Origin: JBFKMV01 sp041629655
GTDB taxonomy: Bacteria > Acidobacteriota > Polarisedimenticolia > Polarisedimenticolales > Polarisedimenticolaceae
Assembly (NCBI GenBank): GCA_041629655.1
Contig: JBFKMV010000015.1
Coordinates: 1-48,473, forward strand
Length of the DNA stretch: 48,473 nt
Direction: 5' to 3'
In this document: piece by piece, positions 9,800 through 17,773 of the stretch
Layout: the number at the start of each line of letters is the position of its first letter
Position numbering within the stretch: the stretch's first letter is position 1
Position numbers and translations under genes: made by a program
The notes under the pieces: generated by a model
The model's database searches: none
The model's input: only the letters and a program-made list of their open reading frames with translations
What the model was told of the DNA's origin: nothing

Positions 9800-11007
9800 G
9801 CCACGGACACCAGCGCGACGCGGTCCGCCCGGAGGAGGTGACGCTGCCGGCGACGAGCCTGTGGCAGCGGATGCCGTGGGTCGGGCTGGCGTTGGGCGTG
9901 GTCGGCCTGGGCGCAGCGTGGGCGCTGTCGGGGTCCGACCACCGGCAGTTCTACTTCTCGTGGCTGGTCTCGTTCATGTTCTTCCTCAGCATCGCGCTGG
10001 GCGGGCTGTTCTTCGTGCTGGCCCACTTCGCCAGCAAGGCCGGCTGGAGCGTCGCGGTGCGTCGGATCGCCGAGCACGCGATGGCGACGCTGCCGTGGTT
10101 CGCGTTGCTGTTCGTCCCGGTGCTGTTCGGCATGCACGACCTGTTCCACTGGACCCACGCCGACGCCGTCGCGCACGACCACCTGCTGCAGGCCAAGGCG
10201 CCGTACCTCGACACGACGTTCTTCTACATCCGCGCGGCGGTCTACTTCGTGGCCTGGATCGCGCTGGCGCTGTACTTCGCGCGGCGCTCGCGGGCCCAGG
10301 ACGAAAGCGGCGACCACGGAATCACGCGGCGGCTGCAGGCGGTCAGCGCGCCGGGGATCGCGATCTTCGCGGTCACCGTTTCCTTCGCCGCCATCGACTG
10401 GCTGATGACGCTGGACCCGCACTGGTACTCGACGATCTTCGGCGTCTACTTCTTCAGCGGCGCCGTGGTGGCGATCTACTCGTTCATGATCCTGGTACTC
10501 ACGTCGATGCGGCGCGCCGGGCCGATGCGCGGCATCGTGACGGTCGAGCACCTGCACGATCTGGGCAAGCTGCTCTGGGCGTTCACCGTCTTCTGGACCT
10601 ACATCGCGTTCTCGCAGTACTTCTTGATCTGGTACGGCAACATCCCGGAAGAGACGTTGTGGTACATCCACCGCATGGAGGGCTCGTGGCTCGGCGTGAC
10701 GCGGCTGCTGGCGGTGGGCCACTTCGTGCTGCCGTTCCTGTTCCTGATGTCGCACAAGGTCAAGCGCAGCCGCTGGCTGGCGGTCGGCGCGCTGTGGATG
10801 CTGGCGATGCACTGGGTCGACATCTACTGGCTGGCGATGCCGGTGCTGCACCCCGAGGGGGCGCAGTTCGGCCTGGTCGACGTGGCGGCGCTCACGTCGG
10901 TGGGCGGCTTCTTCCTGGCCGCGTTCGCGCTGGCGCTGCGGCGTTCGGCGCTGCTGCCGCTCCGGGACCCGCGGCTGCCGGAATCGCTGTCGTTCGAGAA
11001 CATATGA
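9796..11007 (+). CDS. actF: Alternative complex III subunit F (ActF, second NrfD-like membrane protein)
   Basis: 403 residues with about ten predicted membrane helices. SWLVSFMFFLSIALGGLFF, MTLDPHWYSTIFGVYFF and the conserved ILVLTSMRRAG are typical of ActF (quinol:cytochrome c oxidoreductase membrane subunit). Start GTG 9796 lies within the actD stop. An upstream in-frame extension would be Arg/Ala-rich and soluble, so it is rejected. In most known operons the monoheme cytochrome gene actE sits between actD and actF; here actF follows actD directly. The product should form the second membrane half beside ActC. Confidence 0.92.
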   Translation: MSHGHQRDAVRPEEVTLPATSLWQRMPWVGLALGVVGLGAAWALSGSDHRQFYFSWLVSFMFFLSIALGGLFFVLAHFASKAGWSVAVRRIAEHAMATLPWFALLFVPVLFGMHDLFHWTHADAVAHDHLLQAKAPYLDTTFFYIRAAVYFVAWIALALYFARRSRAQDESGDHGITRRLQAVSAPGIAIFAVTVSFAAIDWLMTLDPHWYSTIFGVYFFSGAVVAIYSFMILVLTSMRRAGPMRGIVTVEHLHDLGKLLWAFTVFWTYIAFSQYFLIWYGNIPEETLWYIHRMEGSWLGVTRLLAVGHFVLPFLFLMSHKVKRSRWLAVGALWMLAMHWVDIYWLAMPVLHPEGAQFGLVDVAALTSVGGFFLAAFALALRRSALLPLRDPRLPESLSFENI

Positions 11008-11040
11008 CCTGCCGGGCCGACCGGGCTGAGTACGATGGAC

Positions 11041-11046
11041 TATAAT
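11041..11046 (+). promoter_or_regulatory. Consensus -10 box (TATAAT) ahead of the cupredoxin gene
   Basis: A perfect TATAAT stands 45 nt before the cupredoxin ATG, in the only sizeable gap of the operon (11008-11091). The expected -35 position has only a weak match (GACC). It may be an internal promoter allowing cupredoxin and oxidase expression apart from the act genes. Confidence 0.45.
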
Positions 11047-11091
11047 CTCGCGTTTGGACTGCGGAACCGAGGGGAACAGAGGAGATCGACG

Positions 11092-11811
11092 ATGCGTGTG
11101 AGGCGAGACGCGGCGTGGCTGGGAATCCTGGGCTTCGCGCTGGTGCTGACGGCGAGCCCGGCCCTGGCGGGGAACGTGACCGGTACGGTGAAGTACGTCG
11201 GGGCCGTCCCGAAGCTCCGGCCGATCCAGATGGACGCCGATCCGGGCTGCGCGGCCAAGCACAAGGGGCCGGTGCAGAGCGAGGTGCTGGTGCTGGGCGG
11301 CGGCAACACGCTGGGCAACGTGTTCGTCCGCGTGAGCGGCGGACTGCCGGCCAAGCAGTGGCCGGTGCCGAGCGAGCCGGTGGTGCTGGACCAGCAGGGC
11401 TGCCGCTACGAGCCCCACGTGATGGGGATCATGGTCGGCCAGGATTTCAAGATCCTGAACTCGGACGGGCTGCTGCACAACGTGCACGCGCTGCCCAAGG
11501 TCAACAAGACCTTCAACATGGCGATGCCGGCCAACCGCAAGGAAGCGGTCGAGAAGTTCACCAAGGCCGAGGAGATGTTCAAGATCAAGTGCGACGTCCA
11601 TCCGTGGATGAACGCCTACATCGCGGTGCTGGACCACCCGTTCCACTCCACGACCAAAGAGGACGGCAAGTTCCAGATCAAGGGGCTGCCGGCGGGTAAC
11701 TACGAGATCGAAGCCTGGCACGAGAAGCTCGGCACCCAGACCGCGAAGGTCACCGTGGCGGCGGACGGCACCGCGACCGCGGATTTCGAATTCAGCCCGC
11801 CCAAGCGGTAA
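11092..11811 (+). CDS. Periplasmic cupredoxin-like protein with C-terminal carboxypeptidase-regulatory-like domain
   Basis: 239 residues. Signal peptide 1-26 ends at PALAG. The middle domain has H129 (LLHNVHA) and then C167-x2-H170-x2-M173 (CDVHPWM), the spacing of a type-1 copper site (His, Cys, His, Met). Residues 190-239 (GKFQIKGLPAGNYEIEAWHE) form a small beta-sandwich like the CarboxypepD_reg family. Such proteins occur beside respiratory oxidases and methylamine-utilisation genes. Lying between actF and subunit I, it is a candidate soluble electron carrier to the CuA site of subunit II. Start 11092 has GAGGAGA upstream; an earlier ATG at 11035 would overlap the TATAAT box. Copper binding and the electron-transfer role are inferred from motif and context. 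Confidence 0.85.
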   Translation: MRVRRDAAWLGILGFALVLTASPALAGNVTGTVKYVGAVPKLRPIQMDADPGCAAKHKGPVQSEVLVLGGGNTLGNVFVRVSGGLPAKQWPVPSEPVVLDQQGCRYEPHVMGIMVGQDFKILNSDGLLHNVHALPKVNKTFNMAMPANRKEAVEKFTKAEEMFKIKCDVHPWMNAYIAVLDHPFHSTTKEDGKFQIKGLPAGNYEIEAWHEKLGTQTAKVTVAADGTATADFEFSPPKR

Positions 11812-11841
11812 CAACCGAGAAGGCTCTAGGGGGGACGGCCG

Positions 11842-13602
11842 ATGGCTGAGACCGTTCACGGCGCACCTGACGCCCACGCCGAGCACCACGAGGAGCTCGG
11901 CTTCTGGCGCAAGTACGTCTTTTCGACCGATCACAAGGTGATCGGCATCCAGTACACCATCACCGGGCTGAGCTTCCTGTTCTTCGGCTTCTGCCTGATG
12001 ATGCTGATGCGCTGGCAGCTGGCGTTTCCGAACGAGCCGATCCCGGTGGTCGGCGGGTTGCTCGGCGACTCGCGCGCGCCCGGCGGCTCGATGCTGCCCG
12101 AGTTCTACAACGAGCTGGGGGCGATGCACGGGACGATCATGGTCTTTTTGGGCGTCGTGCCGCTGGCGGTCGGGGGCTTCGGCAACTTCGTGCTGCCGCT
12201 GCAGATCGGCGCGCCGGACATGGCCTTCCCCAAGATCAACATGGCCAGCTACTGGTGTCTGTTCCTCGGCGGCATCACGATGTTCCTGAGCTTCTTCCTG
12301 CCCGGCGGCGCCGCGCAATCGGGCTGGACGTCGTACTCGCCGCTGGCCGACATCGCACCGATGGGACAGACGGCGTGGCTGCTGGGGATGATCTTCCTGA
12401 TCACGTCGTCGCTGCTGGGCTCGATCAACTTCATCGCCACGACGATCCAGCTGCGGGTCAAGGGGCTGACCTGGTTCCGGCTGCCGTTCTTCGTCTGGGC
12501 GCAGTTCGTGACGGCGTTCCTGCTGCTGCTGGCCTTCCCGCCGCTCGAGGCCGCGGGCGTGCTGCAGCTGATGGACCGCGTGGCCGGCACCAGCTTCTTC
12601 CTGCCCAGCGGCCTGGTGGTCAGCGGCGAGGTGCTGGACGTCAGCGGCGGGGGCAGCCCGCTGCTGTGGCAGCACCTGTTCTGGTTCCTGGCGCACCCCG
12701 AGGTGTACGTGTTGATCCTGCCGGCGCTGGGGATCATCGCCGAGATCATCGCCAACAACACGCGGAAGCCGCTGTGGGGCTACCGTCCGATGGTGTTCTC
12801 GCTGATCTTCCTCGGCTTCATGTCGTTCGTCGTCTGGGCGCACCACATGTTCATCACCGGCATGGGCACGGTGATGGCGTCGTTCTTCCAGACCACGACG
12901 ATGATCATCTCGATCCCCTCGGTGATCATCCTGACCGCGCTGATCATCTCGCTGTGGGGCGGCTCGATCCGCTTCAACACGCCGATGCTGTTCTCCTTGG
13001 CGTTCCTGCCGATGTTCGGCATCGGCGGGCTGACGGGTCTGCCGCTGGGACTGAGCACGACCGATATCCCGCTGCACGATACGTATTACGTGATCGGGCA
13101 CTTCCACTACGTCGTGGCGCCCGGCACCCTGTTCGCGCTGTTCGCCGGGGTCTACTACTGGTTCCCCAAGGTCACCGGCCGCAAGATGAGCGAGGCGCTG
13201 GGCCAGCTGCACTTCTGGCCCTCGCTGCTGTTCATGAACTGCATCTTCATGCCGATGATGGTGCAGGGGCTGGCCGGCGTGTCGCGGCGGTTGTCCGACG
13301 GCGGCGCTTCGTACGACTTCGCGCAGTCGACGCTCGGGCTGAACAAGATGATCTCGTATTCGGCGTGGGGGCTGGCGCTGGCGCAGATCCCGTTCATCAT
13401 CAATTTCTTCTGGAGCATCCGCGGGGGCGCCAAGGTCTCGAACAACCCGTGGGACGCGACGACGCTGGAATGGCAGGCGCCGTCGCCGCCGCCGCACGGC
13501 AACTTCGCCACGCCGCCGGTGGCCTACCGCGGACCCTACGAGTACAGCGTGCCCGGCCACGACAAGGACTTCGTGCCCCAGGGCCAGGCCTCGGAAGCGT
13601 GA
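11842..13602 (+). CDS. coxA: Cytochrome c oxidase subunit I (A-type heme-copper oxidase)
   Basis: 586 residues, normal for subunit I. Ligands visible: H96 (low-spin heme, AMHGTIMVF), H285 and Y289 (AHPEVY, CuB and the His-Tyr crosslink), H334/H335 (CuB), H420 and H422 (GHFHYVV, a3 and a hemes). E287 in HPEVY and D126 in LQIGAPDMAFP support the A1 class with a D-type proton channel. It reduces O2 to water and pumps protons at the inner membrane. A GGGGGGAC ribosome-binding site precedes the ATG. Subunit III follows after 7 nt. An extra loop of about 25 residues (MDRVAGTSFFLPSGLVVSGE) sits before the HPEVY helix. Confidence 0.97.
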   Translation: MAETVHGAPDAHAEHHEELGFWRKYVFSTDHKVIGIQYTITGLSFLFFGFCLMMLMRWQLAFPNEPIPVVGGLLGDSRAPGGSMLPEFYNELGAMHGTIMVFLGVVPLAVGGFGNFVLPLQIGAPDMAFPKINMASYWCLFLGGITMFLSFFLPGGAAQSGWTSYSPLADIAPMGQTAWLLGMIFLITSSLLGSINFIATTIQLRVKGLTWFRLPFFVWAQFVTAFLLLLAFPPLEAAGVLQLMDRVAGTSFFLPSGLVVSGEVLDVSGGGSPLLWQHLFWFLAHPEVYVLILPALGIIAEIIANNTRKPLWGYRPMVFSLIFLGFMSFVVWAHHMFITGMGTVMASFFQTTTMIISIPSVIILTALIISLWGGSIRFNTPMLFSLAFLPMFGIGGLTGLPLGLSTTDIPLHDTYYVIGHFHYVVAPGTLFALFAGVYYWFPKVTGRKMSEALGQLHFWPSLLFMNCIFMPMMVQGLAGVSRRLSDGGASYDFAQSTLGLNKMISYSAWGLALAQIPFIINFFWSIRGGAKVSNNPWDATTLEWQAPSPPPHGNFATPPVAYRGPYEYSVPGHDKDFVPQGQASEA

Positions 13603-13609
13603 GGTAGCG

Positions 13610-14380
13610 ATGGAGATTCCCTACGTCGTAGAGGCGCGGCCCGACACCGGGCTCAACAACGGCAAGCTCGGGATCTGGCTGTTCCTGGCCTCCGAGGTGA
13701 TGCTGTTCGGCGCGCTGTTCGCCACCTACATCATGCTGCGCGTCGGCGGCTCGACCTGGCCGGCCGGCGCCGAGATCCTCGACGTGCCCAAGGCCACGCT
13801 CAACACGATGGTGCTGATCACGTCGTCGGTCACGATGGTGATGGCCTGGGCCTCGCTGATGCGGCGCAACCTGGGCCAGTTCCGCCTGTTCATGAGCGCG
13901 ACCGTGCTGCTCGGCTTCGCGTTCATGGTCATCAAGTACTTCGAGTACACGCACAAGTTCCATCACGACCTGTTCCCCAGCACCAGCACGTTCCTCGCGA
14001 TCTACTTCACGATGACCGGGCTGCACGGATTGCACGTGTTCGGCGGGATGTGCATCAACGCCTACTTCCTGGGCAAGGCCCCGGGGACGCTGTTGACCAC
14101 GGCCGGGTTGGCCGCGGTCTACCTGGCGTTGCTGGGGCCGCTGCGCTGGGCCGCCGCCGAGTACCCCGGCTTCCTGGCCGGGCTGTGCTGGCTGCTGATC
14201 GTGGCGCTGCCGATCGGGATCCTGATCACGGCCTGGTTGCTGTGGACCAAGAACAACAGCATGGAGATCTGGCGCACCAATCCGCAGCTGCTGACCAACC
14301 GCGTCGAGCACGCCGGCCTGTTCTGGCACTTCGTCGACCTGGTCTGGATCTTCCTGTTTCCCGTGTTCTACCTGCTGTAG
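13610..14380 (+). CDS. coxC: Cytochrome c oxidase subunit III with an inserted helix pair
   Basis: 256 residues. Typical motifs: GIWLFLASEVMLFGALF near the N-terminus, FTMTGLHGLHVFGGM in the middle and GLFWHFVDLVWIFLFPVFYLL at the end. Between the last two, where most bacterial subunit III proteins have a short loop, about 75 residues carry two extra hydrophobic helices (GTLLTTAGLAAVYLALLG and GFLAGLCWLLIVALPIGILI). Subunit III stabilises the active site and proton uptake of subunit I. The ribosome-binding site is GAGG, 5 nt upstream; subunit IV follows after 9 nt. Confidence 0.95.
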   Translation: MEIPYVVEARPDTGLNNGKLGIWLFLASEVMLFGALFATYIMLRVGGSTWPAGAEILDVPKATLNTMVLITSSVTMVMAWASLMRRNLGQFRLFMSATVLLGFAFMVIKYFEYTHKFHHDLFPSTSTFLAIYFTMTGLHGLHVFGGMCINAYFLGKAPGTLLTTAGLAAVYLALLGPLRWAAAEYPGFLAGLCWLLIVALPIGILITAWLLWTKNNSMEIWRTNPQLLTNRVEHAGLFWHFVDLVWIFLFPVFYLL

Positions 14381-14389
14381 GAGCGTGCG

Positions 14390-14701
14390 ATGAGCGACAA
14401 CCACGCCGCCGACATCGACAAGCACGTCAGGACGTACATCCTGGTCTTCGTGGCGCTCGCGGTGCTGACGGTCGTCACCGTGGCGGTCTACTACCTGCAC
14501 CTGGGGGTCGTGGCCAGCGTCGCGCTGGCGCTGTTCATCGCCACGATCAAGGGCTCGCTGGTGGCCTGCTTCTTCATGCACCTGATCTCGGAGAAGAAAC
14601 TGGTCTACGCGGTGCTGATCCTGACCGTAGCGTTCTTCTTCGTACTGCTGCTGCTGCCGGTGCTGACCTCGTTCGCCGACCACATCGGCGTCGCAGGCTG
14701 A
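14390..14701 (+). CDS. coxD: Cytochrome c oxidase subunit IV (prokaryotic type)
   Basis: 103 residues with three hydrophobic helices (about 15-38, 40-60 and 68-92). HVRTYILVFVALAVLTVVTV and the central IKGSLVACFFMHLISEKK are hallmarks of the COX4_pro/CtaF family. It is a small structural subunit of the aa3/caa3 oxidase. GGAGCG precedes the start. It lies 9 nt after subunit III and 10 nt before the next gene in one operon. Confidence 0.92.
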   Translation: MSDNHAADIDKHVRTYILVFVALAVLTVVTVAVYYLHLGVVASVALALFIATIKGSLVACFFMHLISEKKLVYAVLILTVAFFFVLLLLPVLTSFADHIGVAG

Positions 14702-14711
14702 CGGACCGACG

Positions 14712-15158
14712 ATGTCGTTGAAGGGCTTCCACATCCTGTTCATCTCGCTGTCGAGCCTGCTCAGCTTCGGGTTCGGCGGCTGGAGCCTGCACGCCTGGTC
14801 GTCGGGCCGCGGCGGGACGTACCTCGGGCTGGGCGTCGGCGCGTTCGTGATCGGCGCCGGCCTGATCGTCTACGGGACGTGGTTTTTGCGCAAGATCAAG
14901 ACCCAGGCGCAGGAACAGGCGGAAAAACGCAAGCGCTTCCGCACCGTCAAGGCGCTGGCGGTCGCGCTCGGTGTTTGGGCGCTGTCCACGCAGCCGGCGC
15001 CCGCTTGCAGCGTGTGCTACGGCGATTCCGAGGGGCCGATGATCGAAGCCGCGCGGCTGGGCGTGTGGTTGCTGTTCGGGATGGTCGCGATGGTCCAGCT
15101 TTGTTTTGCCGCCTTCTTCATCACGCTGTGGAGGAGGTCGCGGAAGGGAGCCGACTGA
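14712..15158 (+). CDS. Small membrane protein of the oxidase operon, function unknown
   Basis: 148 residues with three predicted helices: 5-25, 35-58 and 110-138. A second hydrophobic stretch at 77-97 ends in PAPACSVCYGDSEGPM, resembling a signal peptide cleaved before a Cys-x2-Cys pair. The CxxC could bind metal or be redox-active, which would suit oxidase assembly, but I know no characterised family for it. The internal signal-like segment raises the possibility of two fused small proteins. It is embedded between subunits IV and II with gaps of 10 and 2 nt, so co-expression is near certain. Confidence 0.8.
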   Translation: MSLKGFHILFISLSSLLSFGFGGWSLHAWSSGRGGTYLGLGVGAFVIGAGLIVYGTWFLRKIKTQAQEQAEKRKRFRTVKALAVALGVWALSTQPAPACSVCYGDSEGPMIEAARLGVWLLFGMVAMVQLCFAAFFITLWRRSRKGAD

Positions 15159-15160
15159 AG

Positions 15161-15973
15161 ATGGGTCTCGAAAAGTATCTCGGATTGCCCGAACAGGCTG
15201 CGGCGCACGCGGCCGCGATCGACCACACGATGGGCCTGGTGCACTGGTTGATGCTGGTGCTGTTCGTCGGCTGGACGGGTTTCTTCATCTACGTGCTGTT
15301 CCGCTTCCGCAAGTCGCGCAACCCCAAGGCGGATTACGTCGGCGTCACCAGCAAGACCAACACCTACCTCGAGATCGGCGTGGCGGTGGTCGAGGCGGTG
15401 CTGCTGATCGGGTTTTCGATCCCGTTGTGGGCCGACCGCGTGGACGACGTCCCGCCGCCCGCGGATTCGATCCAGATCCGTTCCGTGGCGCAGCAGTTCG
15501 CCTGGAACTTCCATTACCCCGGTGAGGACGGCGTGTTCGGCCGCACCGCCGTCGACCTGATCGACGAGGAGACCAACCCGATCGGGCTCGACCGCGACGA
15601 CCCCGCGGCCGCCGACGACATCACGACGATCAACCAGCTCCACATCCCGGTCGACCGCCCGGTCGTGGTCTGGCTGAGCAGCAAGGACGTGATCCACAGC
15701 TTCGGCATCCCGCACATGCGCGTCAAGCAGGACACGATCCCCGGCTTCTCGACCCCGGTGTGGTGGGTGCCGACCAAGACCAGCGCCGAGATGGCCGAGA
15801 TCGAGGGCAACCCCGACTTCACCTACGAGATCGCCTGCGCGCAGCTGTGCGGCCTGGGCCACTACCGGATGCGCGGCTTCGTGACCGTGCACACCCAGGA
15901 GGAGTACGACGCCTGGCTGGCGGAGCAGGCGGAACTGCTCGGCGAGGCCGGCGCGGACGACTTCTGGGAGTAG
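15161..15973 (+). CDS. coxB: Cytochrome c oxidase subunit II (CuA subunit, no cytochrome c domain)
   Basis: 270 residues. Two N-terminal helices (about 24-48 and 68-90) are followed by a periplasmic cupredoxin domain with the full CuA set: H179, C226-x3-C230, H234 and M237. Q228 replaces the more usual Glu between the two cysteines. A loop of about 40 residues (120-160) precedes HIPVDRPVV. There is no CxxCH, so it is aa3-like rather than caa3 and needs an outside electron donor. The start is 2 nt after the previous stop, with GGAAGGGAG upstream. It is the last gene of the operon; a convergent gene ends 10 nt away, and no clear terminator was seen. Confidence 0.96.
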   Translation: MGLEKYLGLPEQAAAHAAAIDHTMGLVHWLMLVLFVGWTGFFIYVLFRFRKSRNPKADYVGVTSKTNTYLEIGVAVVEAVLLIGFSIPLWADRVDDVPPPADSIQIRSVAQQFAWNFHYPGEDGVFGRTAVDLIDEETNPIGLDRDDPAAADDITTINQLHIPVDRPVVVWLSSKDVIHSFGIPHMRVKQDTIPGFSTPVWWVPTKTSAEMAEIEGNPDFTYEIACAQLCGLGHYRMRGFVTVHTQEEYDAWLAEQAELLGEAGADDFWE

Positions 15974-15982
15974 GCGCCGGCC

Positions 15983-16669
15983 CTAACGTCCGCCGGTTCC
16001 CTGGCCGCGCAACCGCTGCGCGGCCGCTTCGTGGCCCCGTTCCTCGGCCCAGGCCAGCGCGGTGCGCGACTTGACGTCGGCCAGCTCCGGCCGGGCGCCG
16101 CGGGCGAGCAGCAGCTCGATCGTCTCGACGTCGCCGATCGAGGCCGCAGCCATCAGCGGCGTGACGCCGAGCTTCGACGTCGCGTTCACGTCGGCCCCGC
16201 GATCGAGCAGCAGCGTCAGGATCTCCCGGGCCCGCTCGCGGCCGACCACCGCGTGACTCAGCAGCGGGATCCCGTGCGGCCCCGGCACGCCGTGAATCCT
16301 GGGCAGCTCGTCCAGGAACACGCGGACGATCCGGGTGTGTCCGAGCATGGTGGCGGCGAAGACGTCGATCCGCGCGCCGTGATCGAGGATCAGCTCGGCG
16401 ATCTCCCGGCGGCCGGTGTGGGCGGCCGCGCCGAGGCCGGTCTCCCAGTCGCCGTTGCCCCAGTCCCAGGCGGCGTTGATCAATGCCGGCTCGCGTCCCA
16501 GCAGCTCCTTGACCGCGTCGAGATCGAAGTGGGAGCGCCCGACGAACATGCGGACCAGCTCGAGGTCGAGCGCCGGCGGCCTGTCGTCCTCGGAACGCAA
16601 CGGCCCGGACAGCAGCGCGGCTGAGGCGGTCGCGACGGCGGAGCTGCAAAGAAACGTCCGACGATCCAT
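15983..16669 (-). CDS. Exported ankyrin-repeat protein with Tat-like signal
   Basis: 228 residues. MDRRTFLCSSAVATASAALL is a Tat-type leader (D-R-R-T-F-L). The rest holds five to six ankyrin units, such as REIAELILDHGARIDVFAA, ILTLLLDRGADVNATSKLG and ETIELLLARGARPELADVK. Ankyrin repeats bind proteins; the target is unknown. The Tat leader implies export as a folded protein, unusual for ankyrin proteins, which are often cytosolic. Its stop lies 9 nt from the oxidase subunit II stop (convergent). Confidence 0.85.
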   Translation of the reverse strand: MDRRTFLCSSAVATASAALLSGPLRSEDDRPPALDLELVRMFVGRSHFDLDAVKELLGREPALINAAWDWGNGDWETGLGAAAHTGRREIAELILDHGARIDVFAATMLGHTRIVRVFLDELPRIHGVPGPHGIPLLSHAVVGRERAREILTLLLDRGADVNATSKLGVTPLMAAASIGDVETIELLLARGARPELADVKSRTALAWAEERGHEAAAQRLRGQGTGGR

Positions 16670-16780
16670 GGCGCGTCCCCTTGTTCGAGAGTCGCCTCGG
16701 ATCCTACCCGGGAATCCCGGGCAGCGGCGGTAAAACGATGTAAAGACGGGTGCTCAGGCGCCGATCCTCGAGCCGTTGCT

Positions 16781-17773
16781 TTATTCGCTGCGTGTCTTTC
16801 CCAGCGCGGGGGCGATGCGGTCGATGCGATCGGTCCAGATCCCGCCGGAGTAGCCCGGCGGGACCCGCTCCAGGTCCGCGAGCGAGTCCAGTCCGCGCGA
16901 GAACCCCTCGCCGGTGTAGTCGTTGACCAGGAACACCGGACTGCCCACGGCCTCCATCCGGCGCAGGAACCGGTTCGGCCAGCCCCAGAGCCAGGGTGCC
17001 GCGTTCGCCGGGACAAGCACCAGGCTCCGCTCGCAGCTCGCGGGTACGTGCCCCGACCAGCCCAGCGCGATGTAGCGCACGAGGCAGTCCTTGAGTGTCG
17101 GTCGGGACATCACGCGCAGCGACGGCAGGCGGCTGCGGAGCACCGCGATCGGTCGCGCCCCGCCGTAGACCGCCAACCGTTCCAGACGGCTCCCGGGCAA
17201 CCGGCCGAGCAGCTCCGCCAGCCGCTCGCCCTCGTCGGGGTCGTTGCTCTTGATGTGGATCAGCAGCCGGCGGTCGGGGAAGGCCGTGAGGACCTGGTCC
17301 AGCGACGGCATCATCCCGGTGCCCTGGCTACGAAACGGGTATGAGGCTCCTCCGTCGGCGGTGTAGCCGTAGCCGACGTCGAGGGTCTGGAGGTACGCCA
17401 GGTCCTGCTCACGGGTCACGCCCCTGGCTTCGGTGCGACAGTCCAGCGTCCAGTCGTGGAACACGGCGAAGCGGCCGTCGGTGGTCGGATGGACGTCGAG
17501 CTCCACGACGTCGGCGCCGAGATCGAACGCGGCGCGCATCGAGGGCAGCGTGTTCTCCAGGTACCCGTGGTCCGGCGGTAGCATCCGCGCCGCGGTGCAG
17601 GTCTTGCCGGTCAGCCCCTCGCGGCTGAAGTCCTGGGCCAGGCCCCGGTGGGCCAGCAGCTGCAGACCGGAAGGCAGCGGCTCGGCCAGCCGCGACGAGT
17701 TGCCCAGCCAGAGCAGCGCCGCCGCCAGCAAGAGCGCCAGCCCCGTCCACATCGCGGTCTTGCGGAACGTCAT
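16781..17773 (-). CDS. Membrane-anchored glycerophosphodiester phosphodiesterase
   Basis: 330 residues. An N-terminal helix (8-24) anchors or exports it. The GDPD barrel begins at AHRG (H42, R43). The expected motifs follow: YLENTLPSM, ELDVHPTTDG (Glu and Asp metal ligands) and VFHDWTLD (catalytic His). Enzymes of this family hydrolyse glycerophosphodiesters to glycerol-3-phosphate and an alcohol. An insertion of about 25 residues with a Cys lies between AHRG and YLENT. The start overlaps the TolB-like gene stop as ATGA, so the two are translationally coupled. The substrate is not known. Confidence 0.9.
   Translation of the reverse strand: MTFRKTAMWTGLALLLAAALLWLGNSSRLAEPLPSGLQLLAHRGLAQDFSREGLTGKTCTAARMLPPDHGYLENTLPSMRAAFDLGADVVELDVHPTTDGRFAVFHDWTLDCRTEARGVTREQDLAYLQTLDVGYGYTADGGASYPFRSQGTGMMPSLDQVLTAFPDRRLLIHIKSNDPDEGERLAELLGRLPGSRLERLAVYGGARPIAVLRSRLPSLRVMSRPTLKDCLVRYIALGWSGHVPASCERSLVLVPANAAPWLWGWPNRFLRRMEAVGSPVFLVNDYTGEGFSRGLDSLADLERVPPGYSGGIWTDRIDRIAPALGKTRSE

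Noticed and set aside
9538..13560. Minus-strand frame of 1340 residues under the oxidase genes
   Set aside because: It is antisense to actF, the cupredoxin and subunit I, rich in His/Gln/Arg, with no domain; the plus-strand genes have complete catalytic motifs.
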